Assembly: GCA_009927375.1 (NCBI GenBank)
Contig: RFNE01000293.1
Location: forward strand, 1-7,945
Direction of reading: 5' to 3'
DNA from: Actinomycetota bacterium
GTDB lineage: Bacteria; Actinomycetota; Acidimicrobiia; Acidimicrobiales; Ilumatobacteraceae
Length of the DNA: 7,945 nucleotides
Shown: one piece after another, positions 1-6,077 of the stretch
How the letters are laid out: every line of letters starts with the position of its first letter
Numbering within the stretch: position 1 is the stretch's first letter
Program-made: the position numbers and the translations under genes
The notes under the pieces: generated by a model
Seen by the model: only the letters and a program-made list of their open reading frames with translations
The model's database searches: none
What the model was told of the DNA's origin: nothing

Positions 1-767
1 CTCGCGCTACATCCCGCGAGGGTGCGCTGGCGATCCAGCCAGCCGAGCAACATCGCCATCGCACGCGGATCGTGACGCAACCGGTGCCCCGCACCCTGGA
101 TGATCTGCAACTCGGCACCATCTCCGTAGGCCTTGGCGAGCACGCGCGAGTCCGCGGTCGGCACGACGTCGTCGTCCGCCCCGTGCATCAGCAGCAGTGG
201 TCGAGGCGCATAGCGCTTGGCAGCATCGGCCGGTCTGAAGCGACGCAGTTCGCGCGACCACTCGTCGAACGACGGCGGGAAACCCGCGCGACGGATCGTG
301 CCGATCTCGCGCGAGTGCTCGAGGAATCGTCGGGGTTGTGCGGCCCAGTCGTCGAAGTCTGCGCGTGCACCGAGCAACGCACAGCCGTTCACCCGCGGAT
401 CGTCGGCTGCGACGCACAACGCGAGCGAACCACCCGTGTTGTTTCCTACGAGCCAGATGCCGCTCGGTTGCGTCTCACTCACGATGTGTGAGATGGCGGC
501 GCGCAGGTCGTCCACCCATCCCTGCATCGAGAAGTCGCCTTCGCTCGTCGCGCAACCACGAAATGTGAACGTCATCGCACTCCAGCCGAGTTCGTTGGCG
601 ACGCGGTCACACAACTCCGGGAAGCTTCCCGCCGACTGACGCGCGTCGATGCCACCGCTCGGGTATCCGTGACAGAGCACCATCGCGGGCAACGCTCCGG
701 TCTTGCCGACGGGCTCGGCGAGATAGCGCGCGAGTGTGAGGCCCCCCGAGACGAACGAGCCGTTCAC
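1..767 (-). CDS. Alpha/beta-hydrolase-fold protein, C-terminus off the window; nucleophile position is Asn
   Basis: The frame starts at GTG (765-767), 15 bases after an in-frame TAA (783-785), and stays open to the left edge, giving at least 255 residues. No ATG precedes the conserved N-terminal region, and a weak AGGG lies 5 bases before the GTG. Visible fold landmarks are a CHGYP oxyanion-type strand end (32-36), a nucleophile-elbow-like GNNTGG (108-113), the acid-loop motif HGADDDVVP (195-203) and a late GAGHRLRH (225-232) with the expected catalytic His228. The elbow should read G-x-Ser-x-G, but residue 110 is Asn, so ordinary serine esterase chemistry is unlikely. From memory, related actinobacterial proteins carry GFGTGG here, so loss of the nucleophile may be a subfamily trait. 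The gene lies 19 bases downstream of the small gene at 787-1011 and is probably cotranscribed with it. The fold is confident; the substrate is unknown. Confidence 0.85.
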   Translation of the reverse strand, partial: MNGSFVSGGLTLARYLAEPVGKTGALPAMVLCHGYPSGGIDARQSAGSFPELCDRVANELGWSAMTFTFRGCATSEGDFSMQGWVDDLRAAISHIVSETQPSGIWLVGNNTGGSLALCVAADDPRVNGCALLGARADFDDWAAQPRRFLEHSREIGTIRRAGFPPSFDEWSRELRRFRPADAAKRYAPRPLLLMHGADDDVVPTADSRVLAKAYGDGAELQIIQGAGHRLRHDPRAMAMLLGWLDRQRTLAGCSA

Positions 768-786
768 GCTGACCCTGCGTCGTTAT

Positions 787-1011
787 CTATGCGCGCGGCT
801 TGCGGTGACGACGCGAAGAGCCGGGCTTGGCGAGGGTGTACCCACGGTTGCGAGCCTCGGCGAGCGTGTCGGGTCCGAAACCAAGGCCGACGCCCTCTTC
901 CACGATCTCGTTGATCACGTTCTCGTCGGTCCACTCGTCGAGGTCGTAGACCAACTGGGTGCGCTTGTCGCCCAGGAATCGGAAGTGTTCGAATCGGCTC
1001 GGTCGCTGCAT
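787..1011 (-). CDS. Small uncharacterised protein (74 aa)
   Basis: I do not recognise the family. The product is 74 residues: an acidic, structured-looking middle (LVYDLDEWTDENVINEIVEE, about residues 20-39) and a strongly basic tail (SSRRHRKPRA). There is no signal peptide, membrane segment or cysteine pair. Two in-frame ATGs compete, at 1015-1017 and 1009-1011. I chose the second: a TAGCCT hexamer on this strand (1020-1025) ends 8 bases before it but only 2 before the first, and a leaderless transcript would start too late to include the first. The TAG stop is 19 bases before the GTG of the hydrolase-fold gene, so the two probably form an operon. It diverges from the nitroreductase-like gene across 35 bases. 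The reading frame is supported by composition and layout only, since no homology can be checked here. Confidence 0.68.
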   Translation of the reverse strand: MQRPSRFEHFRFLGDKRTQLVYDLDEWTDENVINEIVEEGVGLGFGPDTLAEARNRGYTLAKPGSSRRHRKPRA

Positions 1012-1019
1012 GAGCATCA

Positions 1020-1025
1020 AGGCTA
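1020..1025 (-). promoter_or_regulatory. Candidate -10 hexamer TAGCCT (leaderless-type), minus strand
   Basis: On the minus strand this reads TAGCCT, matching the actinobacterial -10 pattern TAnnnT. It ends 8 bases before the ATG at 1009-1011. The same or nearly the same hexamer stands before the genes at 2595 and 6078. No clear TTGACA-like -35 is visible, which is common in high-GC actinomycetes. Confidence 0.45.
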
Positions 1026-1031
1026 GTCCGA

Positions 1032-1037
1032 TACAGT
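1032..1037 (+). promoter_or_regulatory. Candidate -10 hexamer TACAGT for the nitroreductase-like operon
   Basis: TACAGT fits TAnnnT and ends 9 bases before the GTG start at 1047, so transcription could begin at or next to the start codon. No Shine-Dalgarno sequence precedes that GTG, which fits a leaderless message. The hexamer lies 6 bases from the opposing candidate -10 (1020-1025), so the two promoters would compete for the same stretch. An 8-base palindrome, CACTAGTG (1042-1049), overlaps the GTG. Confidence 0.4.
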
Positions 1038-1046
1038 CGGGCACTA

Positions 1047-1742
1047 GTGAGCCAAGAAGCGACCTCGCAGACGCACGACTCCGTCGATTTCTACTTCGAT
1101 CCCATCTGTCCGTACGCATACCAGACGTCGCTGTGGATTCGCGACGTGCGCCGACAGACCGGGTTGCGAATCACCTGGAAGTTCTTCAGCCTCGAAGAGA
1201 TCAATCGTCCTGAAGGCAAGAAACATCCATGGGAACGCGAGATCTCCTATGGCTGGACGCCTATGCGCATCGCTGCATGGTTGCGACGCCGCGACATGGA
1301 TGCCTGCGACGCCTGGTACGGAGCGATCGGTCGTGCGCTGCACCTCGAGGGTCGACGCCCCTACGAACGCGACACGGCGATCGAGTTGCTTGCCTCGATC
1401 GGCCAGGACGCTTCGGTGTGGGACGCAGCACTCGGCGATCCGACCACCCACGACGACGTCCGCGCCGATCACGAGTACGCAGTGAATGCACTCGCCGGTT
1501 TCGGTGTGCCGATCCTCGTCGCACCTGGTACGCGTGCAATCTTCGGACCCGTCGTGTTGCCACCACCGATGGGCCAAGAGGCGCTCGAGTTGTGGGACAT
1601 TACGTTGCGTTCGGCGAAGTTCCCAGGGCTGTATGAGATGAAGCGACCGAAGACGCCAAGCGACATGCAACACATCGCCGAGGTGTTCAATCCCTACCTG
1701 CGCGGACGTGAGTGGGAAACGATTCAAAAGCCCGCGCTCTGA
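1047..1742 (+). CDS. DsbA-fold protein of the mycothiol-dependent nitroreductase type, CPYA active site
   Basis: The 231-aa product has the thioredoxin/DsbA fold of the 2-hydroxychromene isomerase/FrnE group and closely resembles Mycobacterium tuberculosis Rv2466c as I recall it. It shares an N-terminal FYFDPICPYAY (15-25), a helical insertion, a cis-proline loop GVPI, then a FGPV motif and a region like LWD...FP..YE.KR near the C-terminus. Rv2466c uses a CPWC motif with mycothiol as reductant. Here the motif is CPYA (21-24): the first Cys is kept and the second is Ala, so it should act as a monothiol, perhaps through a mixed disulfide with mycothiol. The GTG start at 1047 sits 9 bases after a candidate -10 and gives a compact N-terminus before the first strand. 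The next gene begins 14 bases after its stop and belongs to another mycothiol-linked family. The physiological substrate is unknown. Confidence 0.87.
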   Translation: MSQEATSQTHDSVDFYFDPICPYAYQTSLWIRDVRRQTGLRITWKFFSLEEINRPEGKKHPWEREISYGWTPMRIAAWLRRRDMDACDAWYGAIGRALHLEGRRPYERDTAIELLASIGQDASVWDAALGDPTTHDDVRADHEYAVNALAGFGVPILVAPGTRAIFGPVVLPPPMGQEALELWDITLRSAKFPGLYEMKRPKTPSDMQHIAEVFNPYLRGREWETIQKPAL

Positions 1743-1744
1743 CC

Positions 1745-1750
1745 GAGGAG
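1745..1750 (+). promoter_or_regulatory. Shine-Dalgarno GAGGAG that fixes the start at 1757
   Basis: GAGGAG lies 6 bases before the ATG at 1757, ideal spacing. It is the clearest ribosome binding site in the window and rules out the upstream in-frame ATG at 1712, which would overlap the previous gene and add 15 unconserved residues. It is an internal operon site, in contrast to the apparently leaderless first genes. Confidence 0.7.
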
Positions 1751-1756
1751 ACCACG

Positions 1757-2563
1757 ATGAGACCAACCGCACTGATCGAGCTCATGAACACGGCGATGGA
1801 TGCCGTCACTTTCGCCTTCGACGGTCTGACCGAAGCACAGTGGTCGACGGCCACGGACTGCCCGGGCTGGGACGTGAAGGACAACCTCTCGCACCTCATC
1901 GGCACCGAGCTCTTCCTCATGGGAAAGCCCTCCACGACGCATCGCGCACCGAAGTTCGATTACGTGAAGAATCCGATCGGAGAGGCCAACGAACACGAGA
2001 TCGACGCACGACGCTCGCTCACGGGTGCACAGGTCTATGCCGAGTGGCTACAAGTCGCCCGCGATCGTGCGCATCAACTCGCGACCGCTGACGACGCCTA
2101 CTTCGACACGCCGTGGCACATGCCGACTGGTCCTGGCACGCTCGGTGAGTTCCTTGCCATCCGAGTGCTCGACCTGTGGGTCCACGAACACGACGTCCGT
2201 CGCGCGCTCGGCAAGCCGGGTCACGACGGTGGCCCCGTCGCCGAACACACCATCGACCGACTGATCCGCACGTTGCCGATCGTCGTTGGCAAGCGCGCAG
2301 CGACGCCCGAGGGCGACACCGTCGTCATCACGCTGACAGGTGGCGTGTTGCGCACCATCCCGATCACCGTCGTCAACGGCCGAGCCGCGATCGTCGAGAG
2401 CGTTCCTGCGAGTCCACGCTGCGTCATCACGATCGACTCGACGACGTTCCTCGCGCTCGCCACCGGTCGCGGAAATCCCGCAGACCATCTCGGCGGCGTC
2501 AGCATGACTGGCGACACCGAACTCGCGACTCGTGTCGTCATGCAGATGAACATGATGATCTAG
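1757..2563 (+). CDS. Maleylpyruvate isomerase family, mycothiol-dependent (DinB-like) protein
   Basis: The 268-aa product fits the actinobacterial TIGR03083-type family: an N-terminal four-helix DinB/MDMPI metal-binding domain and a C-terminal SCP2-like alpha/beta domain (from about residue 165, ending in the ALATGRGNPADHL and GDTELA region typical of it). The signature CPGWDVKDNLSHL spans 35-47 and supplies His46. The second metal site is the helix DLWVHEHDVRRAL (139-151): His143 is in the usual His position, with Asp139 four residues before it where the studied enzyme has Glu. The founding member isomerises maleylpyruvate with mycothiol, but most paralogs have unknown substrates and may be mycothiol S-transferases. 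It is the second gene of an operon with the Rv2466c-like protein, 14 bases apart, with a strong Shine-Dalgarno. Family assignment is secure; the actual reaction is not. Confidence 0.87.
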   Translation: MRPTALIELMNTAMDAVTFAFDGLTEAQWSTATDCPGWDVKDNLSHLIGTELFLMGKPSTTHRAPKFDYVKNPIGEANEHEIDARRSLTGAQVYAEWLQVARDRAHQLATADDAYFDTPWHMPTGPGTLGEFLAIRVLDLWVHEHDVRRALGKPGHDGGPVAEHTIDRLIRTLPIVVGKRAATPEGDTVVITLTGGVLRTIPITVVNGRAAIVESVPASPRCVITIDSTTFLALATGRGNPADHLGGVSMTGDTELATRVVMQMNMMI

Positions 2564-2575
2564 CCCCGACGGGGC
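2563..2575 (+). terminator. Short GC hairpin after the mycothiol-linked operon
   Basis: GCCCC-GAC-GGGGC is a perfect 5-bp stem with a 3-base loop. It begins on the last base of the stop codon of the preceding gene and ends 6 bases before the candidate -10 of the next. There is no T-run, so it is at most a weak intrinsic terminator; it could also be a small regulatory hairpin, or chance in GC-rich DNA. Confidence 0.3.
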
Positions 2576-2581
2576 ACTCAT

Positions 2582-2587
2582 TAGGCT
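2582..2587 (+). promoter_or_regulatory. Candidate -10 hexamer TAGGCT (leaderless-type)
   Basis: TAGGCT matches TAnnnT and ends 7 bases before the ATG at 2595. No Shine-Dalgarno lies between, so a leaderless transcript is the simplest reading. It would serve both the 95-aa gene and the glycosyltransferase joined to it by a one-base overlap. Confidence 0.5.
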
Positions 2588-2594
2588 GAACCCC

Positions 2595-2882
2595 ATGTCG
2601 GGAACGGTCAACTCCCCTGACGCCCTCGCCGCAGCACTGCGCCAACTCGAGGCGCGCGACGCCGAACTCGGTGCGCAGGCCGAAGCGCGTGTGCGCTCCC
2701 GTTACGGATCCTCGACCGATTCGTCGATGAGCGGGTACGACTTCGAACACTCCTATAGCCGCGACGCGCAGGCCACCTCGCGCATCGACTGGGTGCATCA
2801 GCCGTGGCTGCGTCCGATCCGCTTCGCCTACCGACACCTCCCCAAGTCGGTGCGCTACCTCGTGAAGAAGGCCGCGAACTAG
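2595..2882 (+). CDS. Uncharacterised 95-aa protein preceding a glycosyltransferase
   Basis: I do not recognise a named family. Residues 7-32 form an amphipathic, Ala/Glu/Arg-rich helix with coiled-coil character (ALAAALRQLEARDAELGAQ). A polar Ser/Tyr-rich linker follows, and the basic C-terminus includes WLRPIRFAYRHLPKSVRYL (about 71-89). Similar Pro/Arg-rich RxLPxxxR stretches occur at domain edges in actinobacterial glycosyltransferases, so it may act with, or once have been part of, the downstream enzyme. There is no membrane segment or signal peptide. The ATG follows a TAGGCT -10-like hexamer by 7 bases. Its TAG stop (2880-2882) shares one base with the GTG start of the glycosyltransferase, so the two are probably translationally coupled. 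Confidence 0.75.
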   Translation: MSGTVNSPDALAAALRQLEARDAELGAQAEARVRSRYGSSTDSSMSGYDFEHSYSRDAQATSRIDWVHQPWLRPIRFAYRHLPKSVRYLVKKAAN

Positions 2883-4445
2883 TGCGTCGCTTCGTCGTCG
2901 CGACCTCCGGAGCAGGGGTCACCACTCGAGAACTTCGCCGCACCGCGAACTCCCTCGTCGCCTCGAGTGCCGCCCGCGCAACTGGATCGTCGTCGACTCG
3001 ACCGTCGCACAGGAGAAGGTCACGCGGATGCGCTCGTTACGCACGGCCGCCATCGTCGTCTCGCGCGACGAACTCCCGATCCCCGAGGACGCCTGGGTGG
3101 TGTTTCTGCGTGCGGGCGATGCACTCGCAGGCGATGCACTCGAGACGATCAACGCCTTCCTCGAGGCACATCCCGACTGCGAGTTCCTCTATGGCGACTC
3201 GCACCACGGAAAAGCCAGCCAATTCGATGAACCCTCCGAGGTGATGCGTCCGGGCTGGTCACCTGAACGCCTGCGCTCGCACTGTTACGTCGGCAGCATG
3301 CTGTGCGTGCGAGCAGAAGTCGTCGCTCGCTGCGGTGGCGTCGCATCGCTCACCCGAGCCCACGAACACGATCGTGCATTGCGCTTGTCGGAAGTCGCCC
3401 GAGGACACGAGCGCCTCGCCCACCTGCTGTACTTCTCCGATCAGGCTCACCTCATGCCGACGGCATCACTCGATGCGGTCCGGGAGCACTGCGCACGCAC
3501 GAACGTCGCCGCGGACGTGACCATCGATCGCAGTGTTGACGTCGTGCGGGTGCGCAGGATTCCTTCGACACCGCGTGCAATCAGCGTCATCGTGCCGACG
3601 AGGGGAACCACCGAGACCATCCGCGGTCGCGAAACCGTCCTCGCCGCACACGCGATCGAGACGTTGATCGCCCGCAGCACGTTCCAGAACTTCGACGTCG
3701 TCGTGGTCTTCGATGCCGACACACCGACAGCCGCCCGCGAAGCAATCATCGCAGCTGGTCACGGCCGCATCACCCCCGTCGAATACGACGCGGAATTCAA
3801 CTTCGCCGACAAGGTCAACCGAGGTGTGCTCGCGAGCACCGGTGAGTACGTGTTGCTGCTGAACGACGACACCGAAATCATCACGCCGGACGCGCTCGAC
3901 ACCCTCGTCGGCCTCCTCGAGGACCCGGGTGTCGCGATGGCTGGACCGTTGCTGCTGTACGAGGACGGCAAGATCCAAAGCGCGGGCCACGTCCTCAACC
4001 CGATTCCGTACGACCTCTATCGCCACCGCTCACCCGACCACGTCGGCGCACAGAACCTGTTGCGGGTTCAACGAGAGGTGTCCGGAGTGATCGCCGCATG
4101 CGCACTCATCCGCCGGAGCGTGTTCATGGACGTCGGCGGGATGTGCACGAAGTTCCCGTCGAACTACAACGACGTCGACTTCGCCTCAAGGTGCAGTCGC
4201 TCGGCCACCGCGTGGTGTGGACGCCACACGCGCGGTTCTACCACTTCGAGTCACAGACGCGCTCCCCGCTCCTGCGATCCTTCGAGGTGGAGACGATCGG
4301 TGCGCGATGGCGCGACAAGCTCGACGACGACCCGTACTTCAACCCGCGGCTCGAGCGTTACGTGTCGGTGTGGAAGCGCAACTCGATCGGTCAGAGATCG
4401 TTGCTGGACGCGCTCGGACCGACGGCACCGATCATCTCGAAGTAG
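2882..4445 (+). pseudogene. GT2-family glycosyltransferase, two-part, frameshifted twice as given
   Basis: Restoring one base near 2978-2982 and one near 4184-4185 gives a continuous 521-residue protein. The N-terminal part (about 1-220) begins RRFVVATSGAG and looks like a degenerate GT-A/Rossmann domain. The C-terminal GT2 catalytic domain starts at about 233 with ISVIVPTRG, has the nucleotide-sugar/metal loop LLNDDTE near 326-332, a GPLLLYEDGKIQSAGH segment, NDVDF near 430-434 carrying the likely catalytic base, and HFES near 455-458. This resembles rhamnosyltransferase-like enzymes that build surface polysaccharides, but donor and acceptor are unknown. The start is GTG at 2882, overlapping the TAG of the 95-aa gene by one base. 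At the first break the protein moves from frame 2 to frame 1, at the second from frame 1 to frame 3. The longest unbroken piece starts at ATG 3028 and runs out of frame to 4560. Both breaks look like a missing base in a short A or C run, so assembly error is as likely as true decay. Confidence 0.82.
3115..3142 (+). repeat. 15-base tandem duplication inside the glycosyltransferase
   Basis: The 13-mer GGCGATGCACTCG occurs at 3115-3127 and again at 3130-3142, a 15-base period that repeats the peptide GDAL as GDALAGDALE. It is in frame, so it lengthens the protein by five residues without breaking it, and looks like a recent slippage or duplication event. Confidence 0.7.
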
Positions 4446-4849
4446 GCCAGGTGCGCACGCACGACGTGCACCACGTCCACGTCGTCGAGGACTTCGATGC
4501 GTGACTCCTCCGCCTTGCCGAGCAAGTACGCGGTCAGGGTCTCCTCACCGAGAACGATGACGTCCGTGATGTCCTGCGGGCGGTCGATCACGTCTGCGGG
4601 CTGCAACCCCTTGTCGTGGATCCAGCGCATGTGCAACTTGAGCAACACGCGCAGTTCATCGAAGGTCAGTCGTGCCTGGGTTTCGGCCGGCAACCGGTCA
4701 GCGACGAATTCGATCGCCTGGTCGAGGTCGTAGACCGCACGCGGAGCGACGGAGTCCAGCCTTCGGGCCTCTCGACCGATGACGACTGCTGCGATCACGA
4801 AGCTCGCCAAGGCGGCGAGCACCGAGAACGCAATCGTCACGCCATCCAT
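4391..4849 (-). CDS. Membrane-anchored protein of unknown function (152 aa)
   Basis: Residues 4-25 (TIAFSVLAALASFVIAAVVIG) form one hydrophobic segment, probably an N-terminal membrane anchor with the rest in the cytoplasm. The soluble part has an acidic patch YDLDQAIEFVADRLP (about 40-54), a helical LTFDELRVLLKLHMRWI stretch and a C-terminal YFEMIGAVGP. I recall similar YDLDEAVEFVA..LP proteins as conserved actinobacterial hypotheticals, but know of no assigned role. The ATG at 4847-4849 lies 18 bases after the stop of the acyl-CoA dehydrogenase, without a good Shine-Dalgarno, so the pair is probably one transcript. The last 55 bases (4391-4445) overlap the end of the convergent glycosyltransferase on the other strand. 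Confidence 0.78.
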   Translation of the reverse strand: MDGVTIAFSVLAALASFVIAAVVIGREARRLDSVAPRAVYDLDQAIEFVADRLPAETQARLTFDELRVLLKLHMRWIHDKGLQPADVIDRPQDITDVIVLGEETLTAYLLGKAEESRIEVLDDVDVVHVVRAHLAYFEMIGAVGPSASSNDL

Positions 4850-4867
4850 GGCGAAGGTGACGCTGAT

Positions 4868-5983
4868 CTAGATGCCGATGCGCTGTGCGAGGAGCTCGCG
4901 GTGATACGTCGGATCACCGAAGAGCAACTCGCTCGACTTGGCACGCTTGAAGTACAGGTGCGCCGGGTGTTCCCACGTGAAACCGATACCACCGTGGATC
5001 TGGATGTTCTCGGCTGCGGCGTGGAAGTACGCCTCGGAGCAGTAGGCCTTGGCGAGCGACGCGGTCGAGGCGAGCTCGGCGTTCATTTCGCTTGCACACC
5101 ACATGCCGTAGTACGCGGCCGACTTGGCCGACTCGACTTCCAGCAACATGTCGGCGCACTTGTGCTTGATCGCCTGGAACGAACCGATCGGACGACCGAA
5201 CTGCACGCGCACCTTGGCGTACTCGACTGCCATCTCGAGCACCTTCTGTGCACCGCCAACCTGCTCGGCGGCGAGTGCGACTGCGGCGAGATCGAACACG
5301 CTCGAGAGCACGTCCCAACCCTTGCCTTCGGTGCCGATCAACTCTGCCGGCACGTCGGCGAATTCGAGCTTGGCCTGCTTGCGCGTCTGGTCCATCGTCG
5401 AGAGCGCGGTGCGGGTGAGTCCCTTGGCCTTGCCGTCGACGGCGAAGAGCGACACGCCCTTGCCCGTGCGAGCGGCGACGATGATCAACGAGGCGGTGTG
5501 GCCGTCGAGGACGAACATCTTGGTGCCCGACAGGGTGAACGACGAACCGCTCCCCTTGGCCTGCATCGTGATGCCCGACTCGTCCCACTTGCCACTCGGC
5601 TCGGTGGTCGCAAGCGTGGCGATCGTCTCGCCCGCGGCGATGCCGGGGAGATACTTCTTCTTTGCAGCTGCGTCACCGGAGTGGATGAGCGCCTGTGCGG
5701 CGAGCACGACGGTCGAGAAGTACGGTGCGCACAACAACGCGCGACCCATCTCTTCGAGCACGACGCCGAGTTCGACGAACGAGAATCCTGAGCCACCGAA
5801 CTCCTCCGGAATGACGAGTCCCTGCAGACCCATCTGCTCGCCCATCTGCGACCACACGGCGGGATCGAAACCGTTCTCGGTTTCCATCTGCTCGCGCACG
5901 GCGGTCTCGGACGACTTCGCATCCAGGAATGCGCGGACGGTCTTGCGGAGTTCTTCTTGTTCTTCGGTAAAGGCAAAGTTCAT
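4868..5983 (-). CDS. Acyl-CoA dehydrogenase family protein
   Basis: The 371-aa product is a full-length FAD-dependent acyl-CoA dehydrogenase: N-terminal helical domain beginning MNFAFTEEQEELRK, with IPEEFGGSGFSFVELGVVLEEMGR at about 58-81; central beta domain with ATTEPSG (126-131) and SGTKMFVLDG (152-161); and a C-terminal helical domain with RVQFGRPIGSFQAIKHKCADM (259-279) and IQIHGGIGFTWEHPAHLYFKR (327-347). The start at 5981-5983 is chosen because family homology begins there; the 18 residues upstream are not family-like. The IYEGT-type Glu of medium/short-chain enzymes is missing: the tail reads AKSSELLFGDPTYHR. Nor do I see a Glu at the isovaleryl-CoA dehydrogenase position, where the sequence is DLAAVALAAEQ (231-241). 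This resembles mycobacterial FadE28/FadE29-like subunits, some of which work as unlike pairs. No partner is encoded here. The substrate may be a branched, cyclic or steroid-type acyl-CoA, by inference only. A weak CAGACT lies 7 bases before the ATG. Confidence 0.93.
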   Translation of the reverse strand: MNFAFTEEQEELRKTVRAFLDAKSSETAVREQMETENGFDPAVWSQMGEQMGLQGLVIPEEFGGSGFSFVELGVVLEEMGRALLCAPYFSTVVLAAQALIHSGDAAAKKKYLPGIAAGETIATLATTEPSGKWDESGITMQAKGSGSSFTLSGTKMFVLDGHTASLIIVAARTGKGVSLFAVDGKAKGLTRTALSTMDQTRKQAKLEFADVPAELIGTEGKGWDVLSSVFDLAAVALAAEQVGGAQKVLEMAVEYAKVRVQFGRPIGSFQAIKHKCADMLLEVESAKSAAYYGMWCASEMNAELASTASLAKAYCSEAYFHAAAENIQIHGGIGFTWEHPAHLYFKRAKSSELLFGDPTYHRELLAQRIGI

Positions 5984-6026
5984 GCGATGCAGTCTGCCCG
6001 CCCAAGCGGCAGAACGCCAATCGAGA

Positions 6027-6036
6027 TGTGTACACA
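6027..6036. promoter_or_regulatory. TGTGTACACA palindrome, candidate antitoxin operator
   Basis: A perfect 10-base palindrome lies in the 94-base divergent gap between the acyl-CoA dehydrogenase and the toxin-antitoxin operon, 41 bases before the antitoxin ATG. Its core is TGTACA, the core hexamer described for the operator palindromes bound by YefM in the E. coli yefM-yoeB system. The downstream antitoxin is of the same Phd/YefM fold. An ACACA half-like element follows at 6042-6046. A regulator of the divergent dehydrogenase could equally use the site. Confidence 0.5.
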
Positions 6037-6065
6037 CAGGGACACAATTTGGGGTCGTCTCCGCC

Positions 6066-6071
6066 TAGCCT
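6066..6071 (+). promoter_or_regulatory. Candidate -10 hexamer TAGCCT of the toxin-antitoxin operon
   Basis: TAGCCT ends 6 bases before the antitoxin ATG (6078), with no Shine-Dalgarno between, as expected for a leaderless transcript. It is identical to the minus-strand hexamer at 1020-1025. The TGTACA palindrome lies 29 bases upstream, next to the expected -35 position, where a bound repressor could block polymerase. Confidence 0.5.
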
Positions 6072-6077
6072 TTCGCC

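Noticed and set aside
72..639. Plus-strand open frames across the left edge
   Set aside because: The minus strand gives a continuous alpha/beta-hydrolase-fold protein here, so these are shadows.
1044..1772. Minus-strand open frame of 242 codons opposite the nitroreductase-like gene
   Set aside because: No family resemblance, and it covers a clearly coding plus-strand gene and its promoter.
2978..4190. Programmed ribosomal frameshifting in the glycosyltransferase
   Set aside because: No slippery heptamer, stop codon at the shift point or downstream pseudoknot is apparent, and two shifts in one gene would be needed.
4450..4472. Inverted repeat GGTGC...GCACC near the convergent gene ends, as a bidirectional terminator
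   Set aside because: The 5-bp stem has a 13-base loop and no T-run, and lies inside coding sequence.
3028..4560. Taking the 510-codon frame as a complete glycosyltransferase
   Set aside because: After about 4187 it turns into an Arg/Ser-rich tail while frame 3 continues the GT2 domain, and before 3028 frame 2 encodes the natural N-terminus. A twice-broken gene explains the data better.
4616..5791. Long open frame (391 codons) on the plus strand opposite the acyl-CoA dehydrogenase
   Set aside because: The minus-strand protein has full family motifs; the plus frame is rich in Arg, Glu and Leu with no recognisable domain, as expected of a GC-rich antisense shadow.
5124..6068. Plus-strand open frame of 314 codons, Ser/Pro/Thr-rich
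   Set aside because: Lies antisense to the acyl-CoA dehydrogenase and crosses the divergent promoter region; composition is typical of a shadow frame.
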